64,000 nucleotides of DNA from Halobacteriales archaeon YIM A00013 (GCA_025041195.1 JAKCFM010000001.1:2418001-2482000), one strand, 5' to 3'. Positions 17,858-26,606 are shown, counted from the stretch's first letter. Made by a program: numbers and translations. The notes: a model not told the origin generated them from the sequence alone.

Positions 17858-18387
17858 CCCGGATCTACCCCGAGACGCCGGCCGGACCATTCGACCCGCC
17901 TCCGGCTGTCTTTACGGACGCCGAGAATCGACAGATCGAGATTCAGACGTACGACGACGGCTCAATCGAACCGTTCGTCACGATGTATCTCGCGTTCGAA
18001 CCGGCCGATCGAGCACAGGGAATCCCTCCGACGAACGAACCACGGATTCGCGAGTGGCTTGAGCAGATACTCATCGACGAATCGGTCAACGTTTACGCCA
18101 CCTACGACGGTGGCGTTATCGGGCATGCTACGCTCGTTCCGGACGGCAATGACGCGTACGAGCTGGCTATTTTCGTGCTGCGAGCCTACCAGCAGTCGGG
18201 TATCGGAACGCGGCTGATCTACTGTTTGCTCGGTGCTGGGCAAGCCCGTGGTGTCGAACGGGTGTGGCTCTCCGTCGAGCGGTGGAACGCCGCGGCGCGT
18301 GCGCTCTACCGAAACGTTGGCTTCGAGCCCACGGACGCAGATGGCTTTGAGTTCGAAATGTCGCTCCGACTCAGTGCTACACAGTGA
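17854..18387 (+). CDS. GNAT-family N-acetyltransferase
   Basis: A 177-residue acetyl-CoA-dependent acetyltransferase. The acceptor-independent acetyl-CoA loop lies in the strand L-A-I-F-V-L-R followed by A-Y-Q-Q-S-G-I-G-T-R-L (about residues 103-120, the Q-x-x-G-x-G/A motif), and the C-terminal R-A-L-Y-R-N-V-G-F-E motif is typical of GNAT proteins. Its substrate cannot be read from sequence; protein N-termini, lysine or small amines are possible. It is coupled by an ATGA overlap to the Usp-like gene. Its 3' end overlaps by 11 bases the convergent Usp gene. Confidence 0.87.
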   Translation: MTRIYPETPAGPFDPPPAVFTDAENRQIEIQTYDDGSIEPFVTMYLAFEPADRAQGIPPTNEPRIREWLEQILIDESVNVYATYDGGVIGHATLVPDGNDAYELAIFVLRAYQQSGIGTRLIYCLLGAGQARGVERVWLSVERWNAAARALYRNVGFEPTDADGFEFEMSLRLSATQ

Positions 18388-18772
18388 CGACGGGCGTTGA
18401 TGCGTATCGAACGACGTAGTCGGCGACCTCACCGAGCACGGCGGGTGCCTTGACGCGTGGCACGACGACGAGATCTGCACCGATATCGGATCGCACGTCG
18501 AGCACAACGCTTCCAGGATGCAGGCGGAGCTGCTCGGTAGAAAAGCCGTACATCAGCGAATGCGTGGTATCAATTGTGCGCTCGCTGATGCAGTCGTGTG
18601 CCCGCTCAAGCAGCGCGTTCCCCACCGCCTCGGGATCGTCGCGGTCGTGATCAACAATGAGCAACAGATGGAGCGTCGCGTCGTAGCCCTGCGCCAGGGC
18701 CGCTCCGTGATCGACGACGCGCTCTGTGTCAATATCGTCAGCGAGCGCGACCAGCACCGTATCGATCTCCAT
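18377..18772 (-). CDS. UspA-like universal stress protein
   Basis: A 131-residue Usp-fold protein starting M-E-I-D-T-V-L-V-A-L-A-D-D. The last segment (V-V-P-R-V-K-A-P-A-V-L-G-E-V, then Y-A-S-T-P-V-V-T-V) is the Usp C-terminal strand and helix, but the Gly-rich ATP-binding signature is mostly absent. Longer in-frame upstream reading runs into the divergent Usp gene's coding strand, so the ATG at 18772 is chosen. It is divergent from the 18841 Usp gene, with only 68 bases between them, which makes a shared promoter region likely. Confidence 0.75.
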   Translation of the reverse strand: MEIDTVLVALADDIDTERVVDHGAALAQGYDATLHLLLIVDHDRDDPEAVGNALLERAHDCISERTIDTTHSLMYGFSTEQLRLHPGSVVLDVRSDIGADLVVVPRVKAPAVLGEVADYVVRYASTPVVTV

Positions 18773-18840
18773 ACCGACCGTACCGTGAGCGAGCGGAAAA
18801 ACCCACGGAGTATTTGGCCACGCCGCCACAACCTCCCGCC

Positions 18841-19227
18841 ATGTTCGAGACGGTGGTGGTCGCAACTGACGGCAGTGAGCCGACCGAGCGGGCACTCGAA
18901 TCGGCGATCGATCTGGCCACTCGCTTCGAGAGCAGCCTCCATGCCGTCTCTGTGGTGGCACACGGTGATCACAGGGCCAGAGCAGACGCACAGTCGACGC
19001 TGTTGGCCCAAACTGCGCAGGTTGCGTGTCCGATCACCAGGGCTGTGCGCAGTGGCCCAACGGCAGAGACGATCATCGAATATGCCTCAACGACGGACGC
19101 AGATCTCATCGTGATGGGCGTCCGCGGTCGTGATGGCCCCTACGAGTATAATCTCGGCAGCGTGACCGATGCCGTCGTCGCCGATTCGCCAATACCTGTG
19201 TTGACGGTCCGTGGACGGGCGAACTGA
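18841..19227 (+). CDS. UspA-family universal stress protein
   Basis: A 128-residue canonical Usp: V-V-V-A-T-D-G-S-E at residues 4-12, and the ATP-binding signature G-V-R-G-x9-G-S-V-T near residues 98-113, matching G-x2-G-x9-G-S/T. It probably binds ATP and forms dimers. It is the only one of the three Usp proteins in this 2-kb cluster that keeps the complete ATP motif. A TATT-rich box at about 18811 is 30 bases before the ATG, consistent with a leaderless message divergent from the 18377-18772 gene. Confidence 0.87.
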   Translation: MFETVVVATDGSEPTERALESAIDLATRFESSLHAVSVVAHGDHRARADAQSTLLAQTAQVACPITRAVRSGPTAETIIEYASTTDADLIVMGVRGRDGPYEYNLGSVTDAVVADSPIPVLTVRGRAN

Positions 19228-19274
19228 GCTCCCCGAACCACGACCTTCATTGGTGACACCCTCCTCAAGTGGGT

Positions 19275-20411
19275 ATGGATGAGTCGCTTATCGATGCTGA
19301 TTCCTTGGCGCTGGGGCGCAAATCCGTGCTCCCCGGCACCGGTTTTTTCACTCCTGACGACGACGATGACGAGCTCTCTCCGGACCGGGTGGCTGCACTC
19401 GAAGCGGCGAGCGTCGTCGTCATAGCCGACAGCGACGCCGACGGCCTGGGATGTGCGGCGTTGCTCCGCACCCAGTACGACGATCCAATTCCTGATGAGA
19501 TCACTCCGGAGATGGATACCGAGGAGCTCCCCGACCACGAGGTGGCGTTGATTCCGGCCGCACCACACAGTCTCACGGAATCACAAGAGCAGATCATTGA
19601 ACACGCTCCTGCGGACGTGGCCGTCTATATCTGCGATCTCGCACCGGATCGTGACTCCGATATCGAACCACTCGGGGAGCTGGCCGACCACGCGAGTCAG
19701 GTCTCCTGGTTCGACCACCATCAGTGGGAGCAAACGTACGTTGACCAGGTCGAGGCGGCGGGTGTGAATCTCGTGCTCGGCGAGTCGGACGAAGAGTGTT
19801 CAACTGACGTGACGCTTCGGAGTCTCGAAACCGAATTTGACCAGTCGTTTACCGAACTCGCAGCGCTCACGAGAGATCACGACCTCTGGCTCAAAACTGA
19901 TCCTCGAAGCGACGATCTTGCGGATTTTGCAAACTGGACGCCACCGGAGCTCTACGTCGCAACCGTGCGCCGCCATGGCGTTTCGTTTCCGGACGCGGTG
20001 GAAGAATACATCACCGAGCGCCGGATCGAAAAAGAACGCCTGATCGAAAAAGCGATCGAGCGCGCCGAACTTCACGAGCTGTCCGTCGGTGGCGAACCTG
20101 TCACCGTTGGTGTGACCTACGGACGCTGTTCGCAGAACGAAGTCGCAGAAGGCCTCCGCGAACGAGGGGCTGATGCAGCCGTGGTTGTGAAACCGAGCGG
20201 CCCGGTGAGCCTGCGCGGCACGGATAATTTCGAACGCTGTCACGAAGTGGCGGCGACGCTCGGCGGTGGCGGCCATCCAAAGGCTGCGGGCTGTAAACCG
20301 GACATCTACGACGACATGCTCGATTATGCTCACCACTGGACGACGCGCGGTGCAATAGCCAAACGGCTGGCATTGAGTGCATTCAGCGAGCTTGAGCCGA
20401 CAGAGGAGTAA
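19275..20411 (+). CDS. DHH-family phosphoesterase (RecJ-like)
   Basis: A 378-residue protein of the DHH/DHHA1 superfamily. The DHH domain has A-D-S-D-A-D-G-L-G near residue 57, D-L-A-P-D near 122, and D-H-H-Q near 143, the metal-binding core; the DHHA1 domain ends with G-G-G-G-H-P-K-A-A-G near residue 336. Such proteins cleave single-stranded nucleic acid, nanoRNA or cyclic dinucleotides. The archaeal RecJ-like paralogues differ in role, so I do not choose between them. The ATG at 19275 is preferred over the GTG six bases earlier. The gene is followed four bases later by the convergent FAD oxidoreductase gene. Confidence 0.88.
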   Translation: MDESLIDADSLALGRKSVLPGTGFFTPDDDDDELSPDRVAALEAASVVVIADSDADGLGCAALLRTQYDDPIPDEITPEMDTEELPDHEVALIPAAPHSLTESQEQIIEHAPADVAVYICDLAPDRDSDIEPLGELADHASQVSWFDHHQWEQTYVDQVEAAGVNLVLGESDEECSTDVTLRSLETEFDQSFTELAALTRDHDLWLKTDPRSDDLADFANWTPPELYVATVRRHGVSFPDAVEEYITERRIEKERLIEKAIERAELHELSVGGEPVTVGVTYGRCSQNEVAEGLRERGADAAVVVKPSGPVSLRGTDNFERCHEVAATLGGGGHPKAAGCKPDIYDDMLDYAHHWTTRGAIAKRLALSAFSELEPTEE

Positions 20412-20414
20412 TCC

Positions 20415-21146
20415 TCACTGGTCGACGGACGGATGTTGTTCTGGTGGCGGTGACGAGTGCGCATCGAGCAACCGCTCTCTTCGCTTTCGGCCCTCGCGTT
20501 CGCGGTCGAGACGCTCCGGTTCGTCGATCTCCTCACAGCCCGGCGGTACGTCCCGGCCGCGACCTGTGAAATAGCCTGCTGGGGCAACCCAATCGTGGTA
20601 GAACGGCTCCGCACGGTCTTCGAGAAGGGTGATCGCCACTTCGCTCCCGTGTCCGGCTGCCACGATCGTCTGGTGTGGTTTTCCGGCCAACCGACCTGCG
20701 GCGTACAGTCCGTCCAGAGCCGTTCGACCACGGTTGTCCGTCGCGACGTACGACTTCCCCCGATCGACGATCTCGACGTCTGGCATCGAATCGAGATAGC
20801 CAACCTCATTTTTCGTGGCAAGAATCGCAGTTTCGGCCTGGTAGCGATCGTCTGCGGCCGTTGTGGCGAGAAATCCATCAGCGGTCCGCTCAAGTGTCTC
20901 GACCGTCGCCGTTTCGAACTGACAGCCAGCATCGACTGCTTGCTCGGTCATTCGCTCAAGAAGCACTCTCGCGTTGATTCCACCCGGGAGGCCGGGATAG
21001 TTCTCAAGATGAGCATTTCGTCTGAGCAACGACGATCCGTCGTCGAGCACGATCGTCTCCAGTCCGTTGCGGGCAGTAAACAGCCCGGCCGCGCGGCCTG
21101 CAACGCCACCGCCGACGATCACCACAGCCGTCTCCAACGCATCCAT
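20415..21146 (-). CDS. FAD-dependent NAD(P)/thioredoxin reductase-like oxidoreductase
   Basis: A 243-residue two-domain-like flavoprotein. The FAD-binding motif G-G-G-V-A-G-R-A-A occurs at residues 11-19, L-E-N-Y-P-G-L-P-G at about 45-53 as in thioredoxin reductases, and the C-terminal A-T-D-N-R-G-R-T...L-Y-A-A-G segment (about 138-155) binds the FAD again. The redox-active C-x-x-C and a separate NAD(P) domain are missing, so it is a shortened, TrxB-related enzyme rather than a normal thioredoxin reductase. The first 185 codons upstream of ATG 21146 are not coding; the divergent minD gene's TATA lies there. Confidence 0.8.
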   Translation of the reverse strand: MDALETAVVIVGGGVAGRAAGLFTARNGLETIVLDDGSSLLRRNAHLENYPGLPGGINARVLLERMTEQAVDAGCQFETATVETLERTADGFLATTAADDRYQAETAILATKNEVGYLDSMPDVEIVDRGKSYVATDNRGRTALDGLYAAGRLAGKPHQTIVAAGHGSEVAITLLEDRAEPFYHDWVAPAGYFTGRGRDVPPGCEEIDEPERLDREREGRKRRERLLDAHSSPPPEQHPSVDQ

Positions 21147-21200
21147 GTGTGTGAATCGTTCAGGTGGACAGCCGAAAAGTGCCGTCGATCCTGGCCAAGG

Positions 21201-21208
21201 TTTAAATA
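21201..21208 (+). promoter_or_regulatory. TATA box of minD-like gene
   Basis: TTTAAATA lies 25-32 bases before the ATG at 21233 and follows a purine-rich BRE-like CCAAGG. It supports a leaderless start for the MinD-type gene. Confidence 0.55.
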
Positions 21209-21232
21209 CGAAACCGGGACCAGACGGGTCCA

Positions 21233-22000
21233 ATGGTCGAAGCGTTCGCTGTAGCGAGTGGCAAAGGCGGGGTTGGAAAAACCACGAGCACGCTCGCGCT
21301 CGGAATGGCGCTCTCCGATCGCTACGACGTGACGGTGGTTGATGCAGACACCGGAATGGCGAATCTGCTCTTTCACACGGGATTGGACGGTGTCGAAACG
21401 ACACTCCACGACGTGCTCGGGAGCGACGTCCCGGTTTCTGCAGCCGTGTATGAACGGTTTGGCATGCGCGTGGTCCCGTGTGGAACGAGCCTGTCGGGCT
21501 TTCGCCGGGTTGATCCTGACCGACTCCGTGGCGTGGTAGCGACACTTGCGCGCGACACGGACGTGATGTTGCTCGATTCAGCCCCTGCGCTGGGCGCCAA
21601 AAGCGCGGTGTTACCGGTTGTGCTCGCGGATCGAGTCGTTGTCGTCGTTCAGCCGACGATTCCGTCGCTCTCGGACGCTCTGAAGGTACAGGAGTATGCA
21701 ACCGCCTACGGAACGTCGATCGCCGGCGTGCTGTTCAATCGCGTTCAGCCGACCGACCCGATCGAGCGGATCAGTGACTCCGCAAGCCGGTATTTTGATG
21801 GGCCAATCATCGGGCGCATTCCAGAACGTCCGAGTCCACAGGCAGCACGGCGTGCTGGAAAGCCGGTGCTGGCACACGCCCCGGAGTCGACGGTTGCGAT
21901 GGCGTATCGTGAGGCGGCTGAGCAGCTCGAAATCCGATCCGGTGATGGAACGAAGATCGCCGATCGATTCCAGAGCGCCGTCATCCCCGAGCAGCCATAA
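21233..22000 (+). CDS. MinD/ParA-family ATPase
   Basis: A 255-residue P-loop ATPase of the deviant Walker A class: K-G-G-V-G-K-T-T at residues 11-18, with signature lysine at 11, and a Walker B-like V-M-L-L-D-S-A-P near residue 108. The family positions cell-division, flagellar or chemosensory structures and partitions DNA by ATP-dependent dimerisation on membranes or nucleoid. The C-terminus lacks an obvious amphipathic membrane-targeting helix. The stop and next start share TAATG (22000), so the downstream 179-aa protein is translationally coupled and is likely its partner. Confidence 0.9.
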   Translation: MVEAFAVASGKGGVGKTTSTLALGMALSDRYDVTVVDADTGMANLLFHTGLDGVETTLHDVLGSDVPVSAAVYERFGMRVVPCGTSLSGFRRVDPDRLRGVVATLARDTDVMLLDSAPALGAKSAVLPVVLADRVVVVVQPTIPSLSDALKVQEYATAYGTSIAGVLFNRVQPTDPIERISDSASRYFDGPIIGRIPERPSPQAARRAGKPVLAHAPESTVAMAYREAAEQLEIRSGDGTKIADRFQSAVIPEQP

Positions 22001-22539
22001 TGCGGCTCCCACAGGGTCGGCTCTGTCGCTCCACTGTCGTCTCGACGGTCAGATCGGTGCTCGAACTCGCGCTTGATCTGTCGCTCACCGGCTACGGCGT
22101 CTTTGCGTCGCCAGAAACCCCTCGCGCTCCGCGCGGTCTGATCACGTTCGATCGCGGAATTCCGGGCTGTTGTTATCATCCACACGCCTCGTGGGATCCC
22201 TCGGCGGCGCTCTCACGAATCGCCTCGTATCGACCCTGTCGCGTGGATCTGTATCAGCTTTCTCGTCCAACCGTCCACAGGGTCCACGATCGCGCCCCAA
22301 AAACCGTTGAACCGACCTTTCTAGCGTCGCAGCTCGGCGGGGATTCGATACTTCTCCAGCGGACGAAACACCGCCACGCAAAACGCGACGCGAACACAGC
22401 ACCGACTAACACCGACACCGTCGTCTCGTTTCTTGAGGATAGTGATCGAATCAAGGCGCTTCAGGAAACCACTCGCCAGACTGTTCAGCTACGGGCCAGT
22501 CGATGGAATCTTGGGTCGTTGTTGCAGGATGATCACTGA
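22000..22539 (+). CDS. uncharacterised partner of the MinD-like ATPase
   Basis: A 179-residue protein with no family that I recognise. It has several Cys (C9, C50, C51, C73), a G-I-P-G-C-C-Y-H-P-H-A-S-W-D-P segment around residue 54, and a helical, charged C-terminus. Unlike its acidic neighbours it is fairly basic, which would suit nucleic acid or membrane contact. The one-base overlap with the MinD-like stop is the best clue to function: it probably acts with the ATPase. Its 3' end overlaps by seven bases the convergent gene at 22533-23027. Confidence 0.65.
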   Translation: MRLPQGRLCRSTVVSTVRSVLELALDLSLTGYGVFASPETPRAPRGLITFDRGIPGCCYHPHASWDPSAALSRIASYRPCRVDLYQLSRPTVHRVHDRAPKTVEPTFLASQLGGDSILLQRTKHRHAKRDANTAPTNTDTVVSFLEDSDRIKALQETTRQTVQLRASRWNLGSLLQDDH

Positions 22540-23027
22540 AACGTGACCGCTATTGAATCGAGACCAATTCCCTGGGCGGGTGTCTCTGCGCTACCAATCT
22601 GTGGGCCAAAGTCCGCTGTCGCCGTCCCAACCTCTGCGCTCGCGCCAAGCGTCGCCGACACGTAGAACAGATACTGCGTCCCCGCTTCGAGCGTGGTCGT
22701 TTGTGTCCGCTGGAATTCGGAACTGTACTGTTCAGCGCCGAATCGACGCCGGTCGTTCACCACCACCAAATTCTGGGTTCCTGACGGCGACTCCGTCACC
22801 ACACTCAGTTCGAGAAACGAGCCACTCAGCCCGAGTCCAGCGCTCAACTCCCCGTTGTATGATCCGGTAAACGTGATCTGTGCATCCTTACTTCCGGTTC
22901 CGTCGAACTCGACAGCCGTCCCGAGCAATCCAAACACCTGCCCAGATTGATTCGTAACGAGTCCATTCGCCTGGACACCAGCCGTAATGCGATTGTTCGC
23001 GTCTTCGACAGAAACACCCCCGGTCAC
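22533..23027 (-). CDS. secreted-type hypothetical protein, 5'-truncated or start-less
   Basis: With the GTG at 23027 this is a 164-residue protein. It is rich in Thr, Gly, Ser and Asn with beta-strand pattern, as in cell-surface or pilin-associated proteins of haloarchaea. Reading continues in the same frame upstream to a TAA at 23220-23222 (about 64 more codons) with the same acidic Thr-rich composition (G-T-T-S-V-A-A-T-T-T-A-Q-T), yet this stretch has no ATG, GTG or TTG. A normal gene would begin in it, with a signal peptide. Either the start was destroyed by mutation, or the gene is a truncated remnant. AT-rich noncoding sequence begins just upstream. Confidence 0.5.
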   Translation of the reverse strand: MTGGVSVEDANNRITAGVQANGLVTNQSGQVFGLLGTAVEFDGTGSKDAQITFTGSYNGELSAGLGLSGSFLELSVVTESPSGTQNLVVVNDRRRFGAEQYSSEFQRTQTTTLEAGTQYLFYVSATLGASAEVGTATADFGPQIGSAETPAQGIGLDSIAVTFQ

Positions 23028-23370
23028 GTTTCCGGACGAACTCTCCGACGCAAACGAGAGCGTCGTGAACGTGACATCCGTTCCAAGCGTCGGCGTTTGG
23101 GCCGTCGTGGTGGCGGCAACCGAAGTCGTTCCCGAAACCCTGCCATTCCAACTGCCATCGATGATCCGACCATCCGAAGGACCGTTGGTCGATCTGTTAG
23201 CCGTACCATGTACTATTATTTACTAACTAAATATATACTCATTTTCTAGAGTACTTTCTTATAAAAATAAAATTATAATCGAAGAACATTTCTATTTCAA
23301 CAATATGGGGTGCGATATCACAGACGAAATGGTACCAGATCCATTTAGTACAATGTGAGTAAATCTTTTG

Positions 23371-23376
23371 TATATT
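23371..23376 (+). promoter_or_regulatory. TATA box of gapN-pyk operon
   Basis: TATATT is 19-24 bases before the chosen ATG at 23395. The spacing supports a leaderless start and the choice of this ATG over the in-frame one nine bases upstream. Confidence 0.5.
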
Positions 23377-23394
23377 GGCCGTTGAGTGTCAACT

Positions 23395-24825
23395 ATGGCC
23401 ACCCACTCTGTGCGGTACGACGAGCACCTGTACGTAGACGGTGCCTGGGAGAGCACCCCAGACCACATTTCGGTTCCCGACCGGGCCCAGGATGGGACGT
23501 TCGCGCGGGTAGCAGCCGCGGACGCTGCGGATGCACGGGCTGCGCTTCGAGCCGCTGATCGCGCGACGGCGCCAATGTCAGAAACTTCGATCCCAGAGCG
23601 CGCGTCCTGGTGTGAACAAATCGCGAATGGTATTCGCGACCGATCCGAGGAGCTAGCGACGATCATCGTTCGTGAGGCGGGAAAACCAATCTCGGGTGCG
23701 CGTGGCGAAGTCGAGAGTGCTGCCGAGCGTTTCGATCGAGCGGCCTCGGAGATCCGCCATCTTCACGGTGAGTACCGGGAGGGAACGACCGCTGGGCACG
23801 AGGATTGGCAGGCGCTAATCAAACACGAGCCGGTCGGGACGGTGCTGTGTATCACGCCCTACAACTACCCGTTGGGAACGACCGCACTCCAGGTAGCACC
23901 GGCGCTTGCTGCCGGCAACAGCGTGGTGCTAACGCCATCCTCGAAGACGCCTGTCAGTGCGGCCATGCTCGCAGCCGTGATCAGTGAAATCGAACTGCCA
24001 ACTGGCGCGTTCAACTTCGTCCCCGGTCACGGCAGCGAGATCGGTGACGTTCTCGCCGGCGACGACCGCGTCAACACTGTTGCGATGACTGGCTCATCCA
24101 GCGCAGGAAACCACGTCGCGGACGTGAGTGGAATGGTGACGCTCCATATGGAGCTCGGCGGAAACGCGCCCGCCATCGTCTGTTCGGATGCTGCGCTTGA
24201 CGACGTAGCGCACGCGTGTGCGAAGGGTACACTCAAATACGCCGGCCAACGCTGTTCGGCCATCTCACGCGTGCTCGTTGCGGAATCCGTCCACGACGAG
24301 CTCGTCGAGATGCTGGCGACGGAGATGGAAACGTGGGAAGTTGGCGATCTGTTCGAGGAATCAACCGACATCGGGCCGCTGATCTCCGAATCACAGGCCG
24401 AGTGGGTCGACGAGCTCGTCCAGGACGCGATCGACCGCGGCGCAGAGCTGGTGTGTGGTGGCGAGTACGACGGTCGGACCTACGAACCCACCTTGCTGGC
24501 AGCCGTTCCACACGACGCGCGCATCATCCACGAAGAGCAGTTCGGTCCTGTCGCACCAGTCGCCTCGGTCGAAGACCCGGACGAGGCGCTGGCGATCGCG
24601 AACGGCTCCGATCTCGGGCTGGACGCGTGTGTGTTCACTGCCGACTACGACCGCGCACTCTCGATTGCAGACCGTCTTGCAGCCGGTGCCGTCCGTATCA
24701 ACGGTCCACCGAGCCATGGGATTGGTGACATCCCGTTCGGCGGAATCAAAGACTCGGGCATCGGTCGGGAAGGAATCGATGCCTCCATCCACGCCATGCT
24801 ACGGGAAAAGAGCGTTATTCTGTGA
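23395..24825 (+). CDS. aldehyde dehydrogenase, probable non-phosphorylating GAPDH (GapN)
   Basis: A 476-residue NAD(P)-dependent aldehyde dehydrogenase. The general base E253 (M-E-L-G-G-N) and nucleophile C287 (A-G-Q-R-C-S) are present, with the F-G-G-I-K-D-S-G-I-G-R-E-G C-terminal signature. It most resembles GapN, which oxidises glyceraldehyde 3-phosphate directly to 3-phosphoglycerate and makes NAD(P)H without ATP; this resemblance rests on memory of the family and on context. The pyruvate kinase gene follows 17 bases later, which fits joint expression of lower-glycolysis enzymes. Other aldehydes remain possible. The ATG at 23395 has a TATA box at the right distance. Confidence 0.85.
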   Translation: MATHSVRYDEHLYVDGAWESTPDHISVPDRAQDGTFARVAAADAADARAALRAADRATAPMSETSIPERASWCEQIANGIRDRSEELATIIVREAGKPISGARGEVESAAERFDRAASEIRHLHGEYREGTTAGHEDWQALIKHEPVGTVLCITPYNYPLGTTALQVAPALAAGNSVVLTPSSKTPVSAAMLAAVISEIELPTGAFNFVPGHGSEIGDVLAGDDRVNTVAMTGSSSAGNHVADVSGMVTLHMELGGNAPAIVCSDAALDDVAHACAKGTLKYAGQRCSAISRVLVAESVHDELVEMLATEMETWEVGDLFEESTDIGPLISESQAEWVDELVQDAIDRGAELVCGGEYDGRTYEPTLLAAVPHDARIIHEEQFGPVAPVASVEDPDEALAIANGSDLGLDACVFTADYDRALSIADRLAAGAVRINGPPSHGIGDIPFGGIKDSGIGREGIDASIHAMLREKSVIL

Positions 24826-24842
24826 GACCATGGCCCATATGT

Positions 24843-26606
24843 ATGCGAGCTACGTCCCTGGTTTGTACGCTTGGCCCCGCATCGAACGACGAATCGACGA
24901 TCCGTGCGCTGGCTGACGCCGGCATGGCGGTTGCGCGGATCAACACGAGCCACGGCAATCCACAACAGTACCGCGACACGATCGAGAACGTCCGGGCCGT
25001 CGAATCACGTCTCGACCGTCCGCTTTCGATCATCTTCGATTTGCAGGGGCCTGAAATCCGTACAGCGACGACCGAAGAGTCGATTGAGCTCACCTCGGGT
25101 GACACCGTCCGTCTCTCGTCGGGCACAGCGTTCTCCACCGACGAAATTGGCCTCTCTCGACCAATCGTTGACGGTGAGTCTGGCGCGAGCGTCTTCTTCG
25201 ATGATGGCCGTATCGAGGGCGTCGTCGAATCGCTCACGGCCGACGGCGACGAACTGACCACTACCATTCGAATCACGAGCGGTGGCACGCTTGGATCGAG
25301 AAAAAGTCTCGTCGCACCCGCGCTCTCGTTTGCTGGCTCGGTCGTCACCGAACGGGATGAGTCCGCGCTCGATGTCGGGCTCGATGCCGGCGTCGATTAC
25401 GTGGCAGCGAGCTTCGTGAAAGACGCGGCCGACGTGATGGCCGTCGCTGAAGCGATTGAAACCCGTGGCGCTGACACCCCGATTGTGGCGAAAATCGAGC
25501 GCCAGGAGGCGGTCGATTCGATCGATGAGATCCTCGATGTGACGGCTGCGGTGATGGTCGCACGCGGCGATCTGGGTGTCGAGTGTCCGATTGAATCCGT
25601 CCCGATGATACAAAAACGACTGGTACGACAGTGCCGTCAGGCAGGCACCCCTGTCATCATCGCGACCGAAATGCTCGATTCGATGATTTCTGCCAGTCGT
25701 CCAACGCGTGCGGAGGCCTCAGATGTTGCCAATGCAGTGCTCGATGGAGCAGATGCGGTCATGCTCTCCGGTGAGACTGCCGTCGGCGACAATCCCGTCA
25801 CGGTCGTCGAAACGATGGATCAGATCGTCCGCAGCGCAGAGCGCGAGGTCAAAGGCGAACAGCACGTGCCAAAGGCCAACGGCACCAGTACGGACGCCAT
25901 TGCGCGCTCGGCGCGCTATCTGGCACGGGATGCAGGCGCGCGCGCGATCGTTGTTGCCAGCGAGTCCGGATACACGGCGCGCAAAACCGCGAAATACCGC
26001 CCAGACGTGCCCGTCATCGCCTCAGCGCCAGATGCAGACGTCCGCCGACAGCTGTTGTTGTATCGAGGTATCATTCCGCGCGCAACCGAGTACACGACTG
26101 GCGGTGCCCAGACGATCATTGAGGGTGCCGTCGAAACTGCGCTGAACACGCCAGTTGTCGAGAGCGGCGACACTGTTGTGGTGCTCTCGGGGATGATGAC
26201 CGACCTTCCAGGAACGGATGCGACGAATCTATTGAAACTCCACGTGGCCAGCGAGGTGCTCACCACCGGCCAGTGTGTGGTCGAGGGGACCGTCATCGAC
26301 AGGGTCAAACGGATCACTGACGGCGATCTCTCATCGATCGAAGCGGGAACGATCGTCGCCACACCAGCGTCGTTCGACGGGCAGTTCACCGGCAATCTTT
26401 CGAAGATTGGTGGCATCATCGCCGAACAACGCGGCATGACCGGCTATCCCGCGATCGTCGCCCGCGAACTCGGCGTCCCGATGATCAGTGGCGCTGGGGT
26501 TGAGGCGCTTGATGGCCAGATTACGCTCGATGCAGAGCGCGGTGTCGTCTATCGCGGTGAAATCACCGGTTACACCACGGATCCATCGGACGAGCCGCGG
26601 CCGTAG
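24843..26606 (+). CDS. pyk: pyruvate kinase with C-terminal PEP-utilising domain
   Basis: A 587-residue enzyme transferring phosphate from phosphoenolpyruvate to ADP. The catalytic barrel has C-T-L-G-P-A-S near the N-terminus, then R-I-N-T-S-H-G, and the E-R-Q-E-A...A-R-G-D-L-G-V-E signature near residue 230; the allosteric C-terminal domain includes a G-T-A...S-E-S-G-Y-T-A-R region. Residues from about 480 form a PEP-utiliser mobile-type domain (I-G-G-I-I-A-E-Q-R-G-M, then G-V-P-M-I-S-G-A-G), as in many haloarchaeal and Bacillus pyruvate kinases. It follows gapN with 17 bases between, likely one transcript. The in-frame upstream ATG is inside the gapN end; ATG 24843 fits homologous starts. 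Confidence 0.94.
   Translation: MRATSLVCTLGPASNDESTIRALADAGMAVARINTSHGNPQQYRDTIENVRAVESRLDRPLSIIFDLQGPEIRTATTEESIELTSGDTVRLSSGTAFSTDEIGLSRPIVDGESGASVFFDDGRIEGVVESLTADGDELTTTIRITSGGTLGSRKSLVAPALSFAGSVVTERDESALDVGLDAGVDYVAASFVKDAADVMAVAEAIETRGADTPIVAKIERQEAVDSIDEILDVTAAVMVARGDLGVECPIESVPMIQKRLVRQCRQAGTPVIIATEMLDSMISASRPTRAEASDVANAVLDGADAVMLSGETAVGDNPVTVVETMDQIVRSAEREVKGEQHVPKANGTSTDAIARSARYLARDAGARAIVVASESGYTARKTAKYRPDVPVIASAPDADVRRQLLLYRGIIPRATEYTTGGAQTIIEGAVETALNTPVVESGDTVVVLSGMMTDLPGTDATNLLKLHVASEVLTTGQCVVEGTVIDRVKRITDGDLSSIEAGTIVATPASFDGQFTGNLSKIGGIIAEQRGMTGYPAIVARELGVPMISGAGVEALDGQITLDAERGVVYRGEITGYTTDPSDEPRP

Noticed and set aside
21147-21701. N-terminal extension of the FAD oxidoreductase
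   Set aside because: The added 185 residues are basic and contain no conserved motif; they cover the minD coding start and TATA box. The FAD motif starts right after ATG 21146.
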